The notes under the pieces are model-generated. The model did no database searches. It saw nothing but the letters and a program-made list of their open reading frames with translations, and was not told the DNA's origin. The translations under genes and the position numbers were made by a program. A stretch of DNA of 64,000 nt, from NCBI GenBank assembly GCA_039683095.1, contig JBDKSB010000002.1:62001-126000 (forward strand), read 5' to 3'. The DNA is from Acidobacteriota bacterium. GTDB taxonomy: Bacteria > Acidobacteriota > Aminicenantia > Aminicenantales > Saccharicenantaceae. Positions 53,398-64,000 of this stretch are shown piece by piece (position 1 is the first letter of the stretch; the number at the start of each line of letters is the position of its first letter).

Positions 53398-55230
53398 TCA
53401 ATGGATGTGCTTCTTTATCTTCTCGGCCATGGCCGGGTCGATGGCCGCCAGCTTGTTGTATATCTCCTTGGCGCTGTACATGTCCTTCAGGTTGATATAG
53501 ACGATGGCCAGGTTGGCCATGGCCACGGAGTTGTCGGGCTTGAGCTCGATGGCCTTCTTCAGCGGCGCCACGGCCGCCTCGTAGTTCTTGGCCTGGATGT
53601 AGGCGACGCCGATGTTCAGGGGCCCGGCCGAGTCATCGGGCGCCAGCTCGGAATATTTCTTGTAGGCCTCGGCCGCCTCTTTGAACTTCTTGACGTTGAA
53701 GTAGGACGAGCCGATCTGGTACCAGGCGTGCGGGAAATCGGGCTTGACCGCCAGCGCCTGCTGGAACGCGGCCACGGCCTGGTCGTAATCCGGCACCTTG
53801 AAGTAGGCCATGCCGAGATAATAGAAGTTCGTCTCGTTCTTGGGATCGAGCTCGATGATCTTCTTGAGCGGAACGACGGCCTTGTCGAACTTCCCGGCCG
53901 CGTCGTACATCTGGTAGGCTTGGCGGAAATAGTTCTTGGCCTCGGCCGGGTTGAGGCCGGCCATGGCCGTGTAGACGCCCTCGGCCTCCTCGAGACGGCC
54001 GGCCTTGACGTAGGCCTCGGCCAGGGATTCGCGGACCTTGAGGTCCGACGGCTGGGCCTTCTGGGCCTCGACGAGGGCGGCGATGGCCGCGTCGTACTCC
54101 CCGAGCTGGGTCCGGCAGAAGCCGAGGCGCCACTGGGCCCTGAAGGCGTCGGCCGGGGCGAGGGCGACGTACTTCTCGTAGGCCGCGGCGGCCTTGGCGA
54201 AATCGGCCGCGGCCTCCCAGGCGGAGCCGATGTCGAACTGGACTTCCTTGCCCGCATAGCCCAGGCCGGCCGCCTTCTCCAGGGCCTCGGCGGCGTCCTT
54301 GTACTGGGTCTGCTTGAACAGGATGCTGCCCAGGCCGTAGAAGGCGTCGGCCCGCTGCGGGTCGAGCTCGGTGATCTTGCGGTAGGCCGTAACCGCGGCG
54401 GCATAGTCGCGCTGGCGCGAATAGATCTCGGCCAGCTGGAGATGCCCCTGGACGTCAGCCGGGTTGGCCCGGACGGCTTTTTCCAGGTGGTAGCGGGCCG
54501 TCGACAGGTCCTCGAGCGCCATGGCCGTCCGGGCGCCGAAGCTGTTGCCGTCGGCCGCTTCGAAATAGTTCTCCGGGGTCTGCGATTTGAAGGCCGTGAC
54601 GCCCGGCGTCCGGGGCACACCGGTGAGCACGCTGACGGGCAGGCCGAAGCGGACGTTCTTCTCGCCGACGACGAGCATGCCGACGAGCTGGCCGTTGACG
54701 TCGACGAGCGGGCCGCCCCGGAACTGATCGGCCGCCGGCATGGAGATCTCGATGATCTTGCCCACCGGGCCGGCGTCGACGATCCGGCGGAACGTGCCCT
54801 CGACGACGACGATGCTGCCGAGCTCGTTCGATCCCAGGGCGAACAGGCGGGCTCCCGCGGCCAGGCTGTCGAGTGAGCCGACTGGCAGGGCCTGGAGCTT
54901 GCCTTTCAGCTTGAGCAGGGCGACATCGTGGGCCTTGTCGACCCCGAGAAGGCCCTCTATCTTGACCTTCTTCCCCCTGATGTTGAAGCCCTCGACGTCG
55001 AAGGCCTGGGAGACGATATGATAGTTCGTGACGACGATATCCTCGCCCAGGGCCAGGGCCGAACCCTTCGGGAGCTCGACCTTGTCGGCCCCGTAGCTGG
55101 TGAGCGCTATGACGCTCGAACCCGCCTGGCCGAGGATGTTATTGGTCTCCTCGGTCTGGGCCGCGGCCCAGGACGAGGCCAAGATGACGGCGGCGACGAG
55201 CGCCAGGCCGGCTTTGCGATCATGGAACAT
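53398..55230 (-). CDS. Exported trypsin-fold pseudoprotease with TPR repeats
   Basis: 610 aa. Signal peptide 1-25 (LALVAAVILASSWAAAQ). Residues ~30-215 are a trypsin/HtrA-like fold with H71 (TNYHIVS) and D102 (KAHDVALLKL), but the GNSGGP site reads QFRGGP, so the nucleophile serine is R171; it should not cut peptide bonds. About ten TPR repeats fill 250-600 (ADAFYGLGSILFKQTQYKDA, FPHAWYQIGSSYF). Probably a periplasmic scaffold. The ATG at 55230 follows GAGGAGG and has a near-consensus promoter; the frame is open farther upstream but crosses that promoter. Confidence 0.85.
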   Translation of the reverse strand: MFHDRKAGLALVAAVILASSWAAAQTEETNNILGQAGSSVIALTSYGADKVELPKGSALALGEDIVVTNYHIVSQAFDVEGFNIRGKKVKIEGLLGVDKAHDVALLKLKGKLQALPVGSLDSLAAGARLFALGSNELGSIVVVEGTFRRIVDAGPVGKIIEISMPAADQFRGGPLVDVNGQLVGMLVVGEKNVRFGLPVSVLTGVPRTPGVTAFKSQTPENYFEAADGNSFGARTAMALEDLSTARYHLEKAVRANPADVQGHLQLAEIYSRQRDYAAAVTAYRKITELDPQRADAFYGLGSILFKQTQYKDAAEALEKAAGLGYAGKEVQFDIGSAWEAAADFAKAAAAYEKYVALAPADAFRAQWRLGFCRTQLGEYDAAIAALVEAQKAQPSDLKVRESLAEAYVKAGRLEEAEGVYTAMAGLNPAEAKNYFRQAYQMYDAAGKFDKAVVPLKKIIELDPKNETNFYYLGMAYFKVPDYDQAVAAFQQALAVKPDFPHAWYQIGSSYFNVKKFKEAAEAYKKYSELAPDDSAGPLNIGVAYIQAKNYEAAVAPLKKAIELKPDNSVAMANLAIVYINLKDMYSAKEIYNKLAAIDPAMAEKIKKHIH

Positions 55231-55270
55231 CGCATCCTCCTCTGCAGCGAATAGGACGGGCTGCTCTTCT

Positions 55271-55299
55271 AATTTACTTGGGAGGTCCGTCCCTGTCAA
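55271..55299 (-). promoter_or_regulatory. Near-consensus promoter of the pseudoprotease-TPR gene
   Basis: On the minus strand TTGACA (55294-55299), exactly 17 bp, TAAATT (55271-55276), about 40 nt before the ATG at 55230. Confidence 0.65.
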
Positions 55300-55315
55300 T
55301 GAATTCTCCGGCCCG

Positions 55316-55344
55316 GTGACACCGCTCCCCGTTCGGGCTAGAAT
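55316..55344 (+). promoter_or_regulatory. Leaderless-type promoter of the DUF2085 gene
   Basis: GTGACA (55316-55321), exactly 17 bp, TAGAAT (55339-55344), then only 7 nt to the ATG at 55352, which would therefore lie at or next to +1. Divergent from the TPR gene promoter. Confidence 0.6.
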
Positions 55345-55351
55345 ATCGTCC

Positions 55352-55876
55352 ATGGCGACCATGCCGGGCCCGCGGACCGTGCGCCGGATCTGGCTCCTGA
55401 CCGTCTGCGGCACGGCGTGCTGGCTGGCCGGCATCTTCCTGGCCCCCGGGCTGGCCGCCCGCGGCGCCGGCGGCGCGTCCCGCGTCTTCTACGCCCTCTA
55501 TGCCCCGGTCTGCCATCAGATCCCCGGCCGCTCGTTCCGCCTCCACGGCTATCCCCTGGCCGTCTGCGGCCGCTGCCTGGGCATCTACGCGGGGTTCGCG
55601 GCCGGGCTGCTGTTCTATCCGCTGGTCCGGGGTTTTTCCCGGACAGACCTGCCGAGGGCCCGTCTATTCGTTCTCCTGACCGTGCCTCTGGCGATCGACG
55701 GCCTGGCCGGCCTCCTGGGGGTCTGGCGGAGCCCGATCGGGCTCAGGTTCGCCACGGGCCTTGTCTGGGGCATCCTCCTGCCCTATTATTTCGTGGCCGG
55801 TCTGGTCGACCTCGCCCGGGCGCGGCGGGAGCGGGCGGCCGCCCGGGCACTTGAAAAGGCCGGCCAGACGAAATAG
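55352..55876 (+). CDS. DUF2085 membrane protein
   Basis: 174 aa with about four membrane segments. The family motif is clear: APVCHQIPGRSFRLHGYPLA followed by VCGRCLGIYAGF, with cysteines and histidine that may bind metal. Function unknown. The ATG at 55352 sits 7 nt after a TAGAAT -10 box; open sequence upstream in frame crosses the promoter and is not coding. Followed at 27 bp by another membrane protein gene with its own promoter. Confidence 0.85.
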   Translation: MATMPGPRTVRRIWLLTVCGTACWLAGIFLAPGLAARGAGGASRVFYALYAPVCHQIPGRSFRLHGYPLAVCGRCLGIYAGFAAGLLFYPLVRGFSRTDLPRARLFVLLTVPLAIDGLAGLLGVWRSPIGLRFATGLVWGILLPYYFVAGLVDLARARRERAAARALEKAGQTK

Positions 55877-55879
55877 AAT
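55851..55879 (+). promoter_or_regulatory. Promoter inside the end of the DUF2085 gene
   Basis: TTGAAA (55851-55856), exactly 17 bp, TAGAAT (55874-55879). The -10 box contains the TAG stop of the DUF2085 gene. A leader of about 18 nt with GGAGGAG leads to the ATG at 55904. Confidence 0.6.
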
Positions 55880-55903
55880 ACCCGTCGCCGTTCAGGAGGA
55901 GAC

Positions 55904-56446
55904 ATGATCTCTCAGAAACCGCGATATTTACGGCCCGCCCTGATGGCAGGAACTGTCGCCGGCCTCCTGTCCGGGCTGCCGCTCGTCTCGGCCGGGAACT
56001 GCTTTTGTTGTCTCTGGATCATAGGGGGCGCGGCCATGGCCGTGCGGCTCCTGGCCAAGGAGACGCCCGCCGTCCTGAACTCGGGCGACGGGGCCCTCGT
56101 CGGGGCCCTGACGGGCATCGTCGCCGCCGTCGTGCAGTCGTTCGTCTCCCTGCCCTTCCGGTCCTTCGATCCGGAGCAATTGCAGAAGGCCATGGACCTG
56201 GTCTCCGGTCTCGGAATCGGGGTCCCGCCCAACGTCGTCGACGAGGCGTCCCGCATGAGCTCCAGGTTCATGTCGCCGGGCTGGTTCCTCCTGTTCCTTC
56301 TCTTCTCCGCGGTCGTGATGTGCCTCGTCGGCGCCCTGGGCGGCGTCATCGGCGTCTCGCTCTTCGTCAAGAGAGCAGCGCCGCCCGTGCCTCCGCCGCC
56401 GGCCGATCCCGCCCAGACCCCTCCGGGGCCCTCCGATGCGGCATAA
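55904..56446 (+). CDS. Membrane protein, unknown function
   Basis: 180 aa with three to four hydrophobic segments: about 12-30, 35-52 (CCLWIIGGAAMAVRLL), 62-85 and 125-153, and a proline-rich cytoplasmic tail (PPVPPPPADPAQTPPG). A CFCC cysteine cluster lies in the second segment. It resembles uncharacterised bacterial proteins with glycine-zipper-like helices; no family is named. GGAGGAG precedes the ATG. Overlaps the lipid kinase gene by 11 nt. Confidence 0.72.
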   Translation: MISQKPRYLRPALMAGTVAGLLSGLPLVSAGNCFCCLWIIGGAAMAVRLLAKETPAVLNSGDGALVGALTGIVAAVVQSFVSLPFRSFDPEQLQKAMDLVSGLGIGVPPNVVDEASRMSSRFMSPGWFLLFLLFSAVVMCLVGALGGVIGVSLFVKRAAPPVPPPPADPAQTPPGPSDAA

Positions 56447-57380
56447 GACCAAGGTCATCGTCAATCCCGCCTCGAACCGGGGCCGGACCCGCATGCGCTG
56501 GGGCGAGATCCGTGAAGGCCTGAAGAGCTTCATCCGCGAGTTCAAGTACGAATTCACCGAGAAGCCCCTGCACGCCACCGACATCGCCCGCGAGGCCATC
56601 AAGGACGGCGCCGACCTGGTCATCGGCGTCGGCGGCGACGGGACGATGAACGAGATCGCCAACGGCTTCTACGAGGACCGCCGCATCATCAACCCCGAGG
56701 CCGCCCTCGGGATCGTCCCCGCCGGGACCGGCTGCGACCTGATGCGCAGCCTCAATATCCCGCACGGGCTCAAGGGCGCCCTCCAGGTCCTCGCGGACGT
56801 CCCGGCCGTCAGCATGGACGTCGGCCAGGTCCGTTACCGGACGAACGACGGCCGGGAGGAGGACCGCCTCTTCCTCAACATCGCCGATTTCGGCCTGGGC
56901 GGCGAAGTCGTCCGCGAGGTCACCGAGCGGCGGCTCCAGCGCAAGGCCTCCTCCTACATCCGCTGCCTGGTCACGACCATGGCCCGCTACAGGAACAAGC
57001 GGGTCCATATCCGGGTCGACGGCCGGACGCTCCCCGACGGCGAGTACCTCATCGGCGCGGTGGCCAACGGGCGGATCTTCGGCAAGGGCATGAAGGTGGC
57101 GCCGGACGCCCGCCTGGACGACGGCCTCTTCGACAGCGTCCTCATCCGCGGCTTCCGGTTCTTCGAATTTTGCCGCCACGGCTGGAAGCTCATGAACGGC
57201 ACCCACGTCACCCACCCCAAGGTCACCGTCGTGCGCGGCCGGACGGTCGAGGCTTGGCCGGAAGAGGGAGAGCAGGTCCTGCTCGAGCTCGACGGCGATC
57301 AGGTCGGCCGCCTGCCGGCGACGTTCGAGATCATCCCCCGCGACCTCCTGGTCAAGGGCTTCCTCCAGCCCGCTCGCTGA
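56436..57380 (+). CDS. Diacylglycerol/YegS-type lipid kinase
   Basis: 314 aa. The kinase signature VGGDGTMNEIANG is at about 65-77, the N-terminal VIVNPASNRGR and the PAGTGCDLMRSLNI motif are typical of DAGK catalytic domains. It would phosphorylate diacylglycerol or a related lipid alcohol at the inner membrane face. It overlaps the upstream membrane protein gene by 11 nt, so the two are likely co-translated. Converges with the lytic transglycosylase gene. Confidence 0.9.
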   Translation: MRHKTKVIVNPASNRGRTRMRWGEIREGLKSFIREFKYEFTEKPLHATDIAREAIKDGADLVIGVGGDGTMNEIANGFYEDRRIINPEAALGIVPAGTGCDLMRSLNIPHGLKGALQVLADVPAVSMDVGQVRYRTNDGREEDRLFLNIADFGLGGEVVREVTERRLQRKASSYIRCLVTTMARYRNKRVHIRVDGRTLPDGEYLIGAVANGRIFGKGMKVAPDARLDDGLFDSVLIRGFRFFEFCRHGWKLMNGTHVTHPKVTVVRGRTVEAWPEEGEQVLLELDGDQVGRLPATFEIIPRDLLVKGFLQPAR

Positions 57381-57389
57381 CCGCGAGGC

Positions 57390-57950
57390 CTATTTTTTCT
57401 TGATCTGCTCGGGATCGTTCACCAGCACCGTGCGCCCGTTCTCGTCCTTGACCATGAAGGTCGGGTTCTTGCTCGTCACGGTGGGCTTCTTGTAGGACTT
57501 CATGATGCCGGCGATATAGGACCTCGTCTCCGGGTAAGGCGGGATGCCCTTGTACTTCCGGACGGCCTCCTGGCCGGCGTTGTAGGCGGCCAAGACGAGC
57601 CTGGTCTGCCCGTTGTAGAGCTTGACCAGGTCCTTGAGGTAGCGCACGCCGCCCTCGATGTTCTGGGCGGCGTCGAAGACGTTCCGGACGCCGTACTGGA
57701 GGGCCGTGGCCGGCATCAGCTGCATCAGGCCCATGGCCCCGGCCGACGAGATGGCAAAGGCGTCGTAATTGGATTCGGCCCGGATGACGATGTGGACGAG
57801 CTCGGGATCGATGCGGTGCTTCCCGGCCACCTTCTTGACGATGGGGTTGTAGAGCTTGCGCAGGTCCCCGGCCGTGGCCGCGACGAGGCCCGGCGCGAGG
57901 GCCAGGAGGAGCGCCGCCGCGAGTGACCGCTTGGTGCCGTTCATAGTCAT
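57390..57950 (-). CDS. Lytic transglycosylase (SLT/goose-lysozyme fold)
   Basis: 186 aa exported peptidoglycan lyase. Signal peptide 1-25 (LAAALLLALAPGLVAA). The catalytic Glu is in IVIRAESNYDAFAISS, followed by AGAMGLMQLMPATA and VLAAYNAGQEAV, the full SLT signature set. It ends with a lysine-rich tail (EQIKKK). ATG 57950 is used, with AAGGGCGG before it; ATG 57944 is two codons later and equally possible. Stands alone, 62 bp after the alaS stop on the same strand. Confidence 0.9.
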   Translation of the reverse strand: MTMNGTKRSLAAALLLALAPGLVAATAGDLRKLYNPIVKKVAGKHRIDPELVHIVIRAESNYDAFAISSAGAMGLMQLMPATALQYGVRNVFDAAQNIEGGVRYLKDLVKLYNGQTRLVLAAYNAGQEAVRKYKGIPPYPETRSYIAGIMKSYKKPTVTSKNPTFMVKDENGRTVLVNDPEQIKKK

Positions 57951-58012
57951 CCGCCCTTATCCTGTCAGAAGCCGGGCCGGCCGGCAATCCCCGGCAAGGG
58001 TGAATCGGGGGG

Positions 58013-60669
<2,657 letters not shown>

Positions 60670-60673
<4 letters not shown>

Positions 60674-61827
60674 TTCGGCTCTTCTTCCGGTCCCCCCTCG
60701 GCCCGCTCGACCTTGCTCATGCCCTTTTCCATCTCCTCGACGGCCATGTCGAGGGTCGACTGGATGCCCATGATGCGGAGCTTGAAGTTGTCGGGGTTGG
60801 AGGAATATTTCAGGCCCTGTTCGAACGAGATGTACCCGTCGCGGTAGAGCTGGTAGATGGACTGGTCGAAGGTCTGCATGCCGTACTGGGAGACGCCGGC
60901 CGTGATGGCGTCGCGGATGAGCATCGTCTTGTCCTTCTCGGCGATGCACTCCTGGATGTAGGGCGTGGCGATCATGGCCTCGACGGCAGGGACCCGGCCC
61001 TGGCCGTCCATGCGCGGGATCAGGCGCATGGAGATGATGGCCTTGAGGATCGAGGCCATCTGCAGGCGGACCTGGCGCTGATGGTGCGGCGGGAAGACGG
61101 AGATGATGCGGTTGATGCTTTCCGGCGCGTCGAGGGTGTGGAGCGTGCTCAGGACGAGGTGGCCGGTCTCGGCGGCCAGCAGGGCCGTGTCGATGGTGTC
61201 CAGGTCGCGCATCTCGCCGACCAGGATGACGTCGGGGTCCTCGCGCAGGCAGCCGCGCAGGCCGCGGGCGAAGCTGGTGACGTCCATGCCGACCTCGCGC
61301 TGGCTGATGGTGCTCTTCTTGTCCTTGTGGAGGTACTCGATGGGGTCCTCGATGGTGATGATGTTCTCGCGGCGGAAGGTGTTGATGTAATCGACCATGG
61401 CCGCCAGGCTGGTCGTCTTGCCGCTGCCCGTCGTCCCGGTGACGAGGACCAGGCCGCGCTGGTAGAAGGCGATCTTCTCCAGGACCTCGGGCAGCAGCAG
61501 CTGCCGGATGGTCTTGACCTCGAGCGGGATGATGCGCAGGGCGATGGCCAGTGAGCCGCGCTGGTGATAGATCGAACCGCGGAAGCGGCCGAAGCCCGGC
61601 AGGCTGTAGGCCAGGTCGATGTCCAGGTCCTCGGCCAGTCGCTTGCGCTGGGCCTCGGTCATCATCTGGTCGGCCAGCTCCTCGCAGTCGGCGGCCGCCA
61701 GCCGGGGATAGCCGGTGAGCGGCGTGAGGGTGCCGTGTACACGGATCATGGGGTTGTTGCCGGCCTTGAAGTGAAGGTCGGAGGCGTCCCGCTCGATAGC
61801 GATCTTCAGGAACTCGTCGATGACCAT
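60670..61827 (-). CDS. pilT: PilT-type twitching motility ATPase
   Basis: 385 aa hexameric retraction motor for type IV pili. N-terminal PAS-like domain (AIERDASDLHFKAGNNP), Walker A GTTGSGKTT, Asp box TIEDPIEYLH, Walker B VILVGEMRDLDT and His box GHLVLSTLHT; the retraction motif appears as AGVSQYGMQTFDQ. Follows ilvE by 22 bp and overlaps alaS by 4 nt. No pilin or assembly genes are in the window. A PilU/paralogous role is possible. Confidence 0.93.
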
Positions 61828-61849
61828 GCGTTCCTCCTCGGGTGCCGCG

Positions 61850-62773
61850 TCAGACGAAGGTCAGCCAGCCGTGGGCGTCCGGCCGCCGGCCGTCGATGAT
61901 CTCGAAGAAGGCCTTCTGGACCTTCTCGGTCAGTGGCCCGCGTTTGCCCGACCCGATGGTGATCTTGTCGATCGAACGGATGGGCGTGACCTCGGCCGCC
62001 GAGCCCGTGAAAAAAGCCTCCTCGGCGACATAGAGCATCTCCCGCGGGATGGTTTCCTCGATGACCCTGAGACCCATCTCCCGGAACAGGGTCACGATGG
62101 TGTCCCGGGTGATGCCCGGCAGGACCGAGGAGGACAGGGGCGGCGTCAGGACGGCGCCGTCGACGACGAGGAAGAGGTTCTCGCCGCTCCCCTCGCTGAC
62201 GTGGCCGCGGATGTTCAGGGCGATGCCTTCCTCGTAGCCGTCGAGCATGGCCTCCATCTTGATGAGCTGGGAGTTCATGTAATTGGCCCCGGCCTTGGCC
62301 ATGGCCGGGAAGGTGTTCGGGGCCATGCGCCACCAGGAGGAGACGCAGACGTCGATGCCGTTCTCCAGGGCCTCCGGGCCGAGATACTTGCCCCATTCCC
62401 AGACCAGGACGGCGCAATCGACGGGATTGGGGAACGGGTTGACGCCGAGCATGTTGTAGCCCCGGTAGACGATCGGCCGGATGTAGCAGGCCGGCAGCTT
62501 GTTGGCCCGGACGCATTCGACGACGGCGGCGTTGAATTGGTCCTGGGTATACGGGACGTTCATCCGATAGATCTTGCACGAGTTGTAGAGGCGGCGGGTG
62601 TGGTCCTTGAGCCGGAAGATGGCCGTCCCCTTCGGCGTCTCGTAGGCCCGCAGGCCTTCGAAGAGGCAGCTGCCGTAGTGGACGACATGGGAGGCCAGAT
62701 GGATCGTCGCGTCCTTCCACGGGACGAGTTTCCCATTCTTCCAGACGACGCTCGTTTCCGAGAACGGGCTCAT
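61850..62773 (-). CDS. ilvE: Branched-chain amino acid aminotransferase
   Basis: 307 aa class IV PLP enzyme, last step of Leu/Ile/Val synthesis. The PLP lysine is K160 in PAMAKAGANYMNSQL; GHVSEGSGENLFLV and LPGITRDTI are typical. Its translation start is boxed in structure: the ribosome site GGAGG can pair with CCTCC just upstream, and the ATG is the centre of a perfect palindrome. First gene of a probable ilvE-pilT-alaS operon. Confidence 0.94.
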   Translation of the reverse strand: MSPFSETSVVWKNGKLVPWKDATIHLASHVVHYGSCLFEGLRAYETPKGTAIFRLKDHTRRLYNSCKIYRMNVPYTQDQFNAAVVECVRANKLPACYIRPIVYRGYNMLGVNPFPNPVDCAVLVWEWGKYLGPEALENGIDVCVSSWWRMAPNTFPAMAKAGANYMNSQLIKMEAMLDGYEEGIALNIRGHVSEGSGENLFLVVDGAVLTPPLSSSVLPGITRDTIVTLFREMGLRVIEETIPREMLYVAEEAFFTGSAAEVTPIRSIDKITIGSGKRGPLTEKVQKAFFEIIDGRRPDAHGWLTFV

Positions 62774-62791
62774 GAGCCCCTCCTTTGGAGG
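62766..62791 (-). promoter_or_regulatory. Structured ilvE translation start
   Basis: On the minus strand CCTCC-AAA-GGAGG (62779-62791) hides the ribosome site in a 5-bp hairpin. GGGCTCATGAGCCC (62766-62779) is a perfect 14-bp palindrome with the ATG at its centre. Confidence 0.45.
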
Positions 62792-62821
62792 TATGCGCGG
62801 ATGACTCCCTCGAGGGCCAAT

Positions 62822-62849
62822 CCTATATCATCCCCCCCGGCGAAGTCAA
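62822..62849 (-). promoter_or_regulatory. Promoter of the ilvE operon
   Basis: On the minus strand TTGACT (62844-62849), 16 bp, TATAGG (62822-62827), about 49 nt before the ilvE ATG. Confidence 0.5.
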
Positions 62850-63040
62850 TCGCCTCCAGGGGGGAAATGACCCTGGCTACCGGGGGAAGTCCCGGGCGAG
62901 GAAGGGACGTCGCTATTCCGTGACCGGGACGATCTTCATGCTGGCTAAAATAGCCATAATGGTCGTCTGGTCGGAGGGCTCGAATCCTTCATCTCGTCCT
63001 TCTCGCGAAAGTTCTCGCTTTCTACCTAACCTAGTCGCCT

Positions 63041-63142
63041 TCAATCACGGAGCATCTCAATGAAGACCGTGCTATTCCGGTCGGCCGGTCCGCGTTGAAG
63101 GAAAGCAATAAAGCCGGCCAAGATTAGAGCTAGCGCGCTCAT
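63041..63142 (-). CDS. Doubtful 33-aa single-helix peptide
   Basis: ATG at 63142 with GGGGGA upstream opens MSALALILAGFIAFLQRG and ends after 33 codons. One hydrophobic helix (residues 3-15) would anchor it in the membrane. It lies alone in the intergenic region between the kinase and ilvE. Length is short enough that chance cannot be excluded. Confidence 0.25.
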   Translation of the reverse strand: MSALALILAGFIAFLQRGPADRNSTVFIEMLRD

Positions 63143-63386
63143 ATCGTCCCCCACTATCCCCTGCTGAATGGACGGGATCTTTTTTTATATCAACGCATGA
63201 AACCGCAAATGTCAAGGACCATCTTTGAAGGAAACTGCCACCGTTGTTCTATGGATCATATGGCCCGCGGCTGGATTCCCGTCCGGTCCTGAAGCTCGAA
63301 GGGTCGCGCCAAACCCCGGATCAGGCCTTTGAGGAGCTGCCTGGTCTCGCCGGACGGCGCGCAAAGGCGGAGGTCCGGGGTCCCGG

Positions 63387-63998
63387 TCAGACGGTTTCGC
63401 CGCAGTAGGGGCAGGCCCGCGACCGGGGCGGCAGGGGCCGGCGGCAGTTCCAGCAGAAGGCCGCCGTCTTCTGCTCCCGGGCCCGGATCCGGATCATGAT
63501 GTCGTCGATCTCCGAGGTCTTCGGCGTCTTGCCCTTGTAGAGCGACAGGTCGCGGATGATCTCCGAGGCGCTCTGGTAGCGGTCCTCGACCTTGGGGGCC
63601 AGGGCCCGCATGATGATGGCGTCGATCTCCCTCGGGACGCGGCCGTTCTTGATCCGCGGCGGCGTGAGCTTGCCCTGCTGGGCCTTCTCCAGGATCTTGA
63701 ACGGGTCGGGGTCGAAGATCGGCGGCCGGCCGATGATCATCTCGTAGAAGATGCAGCCGAGGGAGTAGAGGTCGGCGGCGAAGGAGGCCTTGCCCAGGAA
63801 CTGCTCGGGGGCCATGTAGGGCGGCGAGCCGATCCGGGTCGAGGCGTAGGGCACGGCGTTGAGCCAGGCCGAGGTCCCGAAATCGGTGATCTTGGCCGTC
63901 CCCTCCTCGGAAACGATGATGTTCGACGGGCGGAGGTCCCGGTGGATGATCTTGGCCTTGTGGGCGTGGTCGACGCCGTAGGAGATCTGCTTGATGAA
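63387..63998 (-). CDS. Ser/Thr protein kinase with C-terminal zinc ribbon (partial)
   Basis: C-terminal 203 codons of a Hanks-type kinase whose start lies beyond the window. The catalytic loop reads HRDLRPSN (Arg where HRDLKPxN has Lys), followed by DFGTS, MAPEQ and DLYSLGCIFYEMIIGR. The kinase domain ends at about ALAPKVEDRYQSASEIIRDL. Then comes a short linker and a two-CxxC zinc ribbon (CWNCRRPLPPRSRACPYCGE). There is no transmembrane segment after the kinase domain in the part seen, so it is probably cytoplasmic. The Lys-to-Arg change should be checked for effect on activity. Confidence 0.85.
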   Translation of the reverse strand, partial: FIKQISYGVDHAHKAKIIHRDLRPSNIIVSEEGTAKITDFGTSAWLNAVPYASTRIGSPPYMAPEQFLGKASFAADLYSLGCIFYEMIIGRPPIFDPDPFKILEKAQQGKLTPPRIKNGRVPREIDAIIMRALAPKVEDRYQSASEIIRDLSLYKGKTPKTSEIDDIMIRIRAREQKTAAFCWNCRRPLPPRSRACPYCGETV

Positions 63999-64000
63999 GT

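Larger units (their letters stand above)
62774..63386. other. Intergenic region between ilvE and the kinase gene
   Basis: About 0.6 kb without a convincing protein gene. It holds the ilvE promoter, a hairpin TGGCTA-AAA-TAGCCA (62942-62956), a doubtful 33-codon ORF and a T-run (63180-63186) without a strong stem. No T-box specifier or other known riboswitch core was seen. An open frame on the plus strand (62785-63063) has no ribosome site and looks random. Confidence 0.5.

Noticed and set aside
62774-63000. T-box or branched-chain amino acid riboswitch before ilvE
   Set aside because: No T-box core sequence was found in the leader, which is only about 42 nt from the predicted start of transcription.
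62785-63063. Plus-strand open frame of 92 codons between ilvE and the kinase
   Set aside because: No ribosome site or protein-like features; it overlaps the ilvE promoter on the other strand.
63157-63187. T-run after GGGATC as a terminator
   Set aside because: The only stem before it is four base pairs (TCCC/GGGA) with a long loop, too weak to call.

Overview
This is a GC-rich, gene-dense bacterial chromosome segment with about 52 protein-coding genes, one tRNA-Leu, many short translationally coupled operons and few mobile signatures. No transposase, integrase, CRISPR array or rRNA gene was seen. An outer-membrane-type lipoprotein (RlpA), a lytic transglycosylase, PilT and many secreted peptidases and glycosidases suggest a Gram-negative-type heterotroph. 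The gene set resembles Acidobacteriota/Aminicenantota-like bacteria, but that placement is inference and no marker in the window proves it.

Layout. 0-6.5 kb: asparaginyl-tRNA synthetase, a DUF4416 protein, cysteine desulfurase, a class V aminotransferase coupled to an ACT-less phosphoglycerate dehydrogenase, and an M20 peptidase. 6.5-14.9 kb: an exported GH63-like glycosidase with a Tat-exported Ntn glycosylasparaginase, RlpA, a LOG-family protein, split last steps of purine synthesis (PurO-like cyclohydrolase plus stand-alone AICAR transformylase), and an M28 peptidase. 14.9-22.2 kb: glycogen/maltodextrin block (GH57 glucanotransferase, GlgC, a GAF histidine kinase, a CheY-like regulator, GalT, convergent GlgA). 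22.3-28.9 kb: Nudix hydrolase, RlmI-like methyltransferase, membrane proteins, M1 peptidase, beta-CASP nuclease. 29-35.3 kb: corrinoid methyl-transfer island (MttB homologue, corrinoid protein, homocysteine methyltransferase, RamA-like activator) next to an APC permease.

35.3-38.6 kb: parA-parB flanked by two AT-rich intergenic regions of about 0.8 kb each. They hold two unusual TGTCGGC/GCCGACA palindromes upstream and a cluster of DnaA-box-like sites downstream. Gene direction switches from minus to plus across this block, which makes it a candidate origin/partition locus. 38.6-43.1 kb: a four-gene NHEJ operon (F420/NADP-oxidoreductase-like, Ku, LigD, GemA/gp16-like DUF1018) preceded by a perfect sigma-54 promoter. 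43.1-46.7 kb: an ECF importer whose S component is fused to a SAM methyltransferase, with NikR upstream and a leader ORF under a strong promoter. 46.9-53.4 kb: a 49-aa exported peptide, amino-acid racemase, Rho, Lon (with an abnormal coiled-coil segment), trigger factor and tRNA-Leu(UAG). 53.4-64 kb: a protease-dead TPR protein, DUF2085 and other membrane proteins, a lipid kinase, lytic transglycosylase, AlaRS-PilT, IlvE, and a Ser/Thr kinase cut by the window edge.

The most unusual items are the sigma-54-driven Ku/LigD/GemA-like operon, the NikR-associated ECF S-component/methyltransferase fusion, and the parAB locus with non-canonical palindromes.
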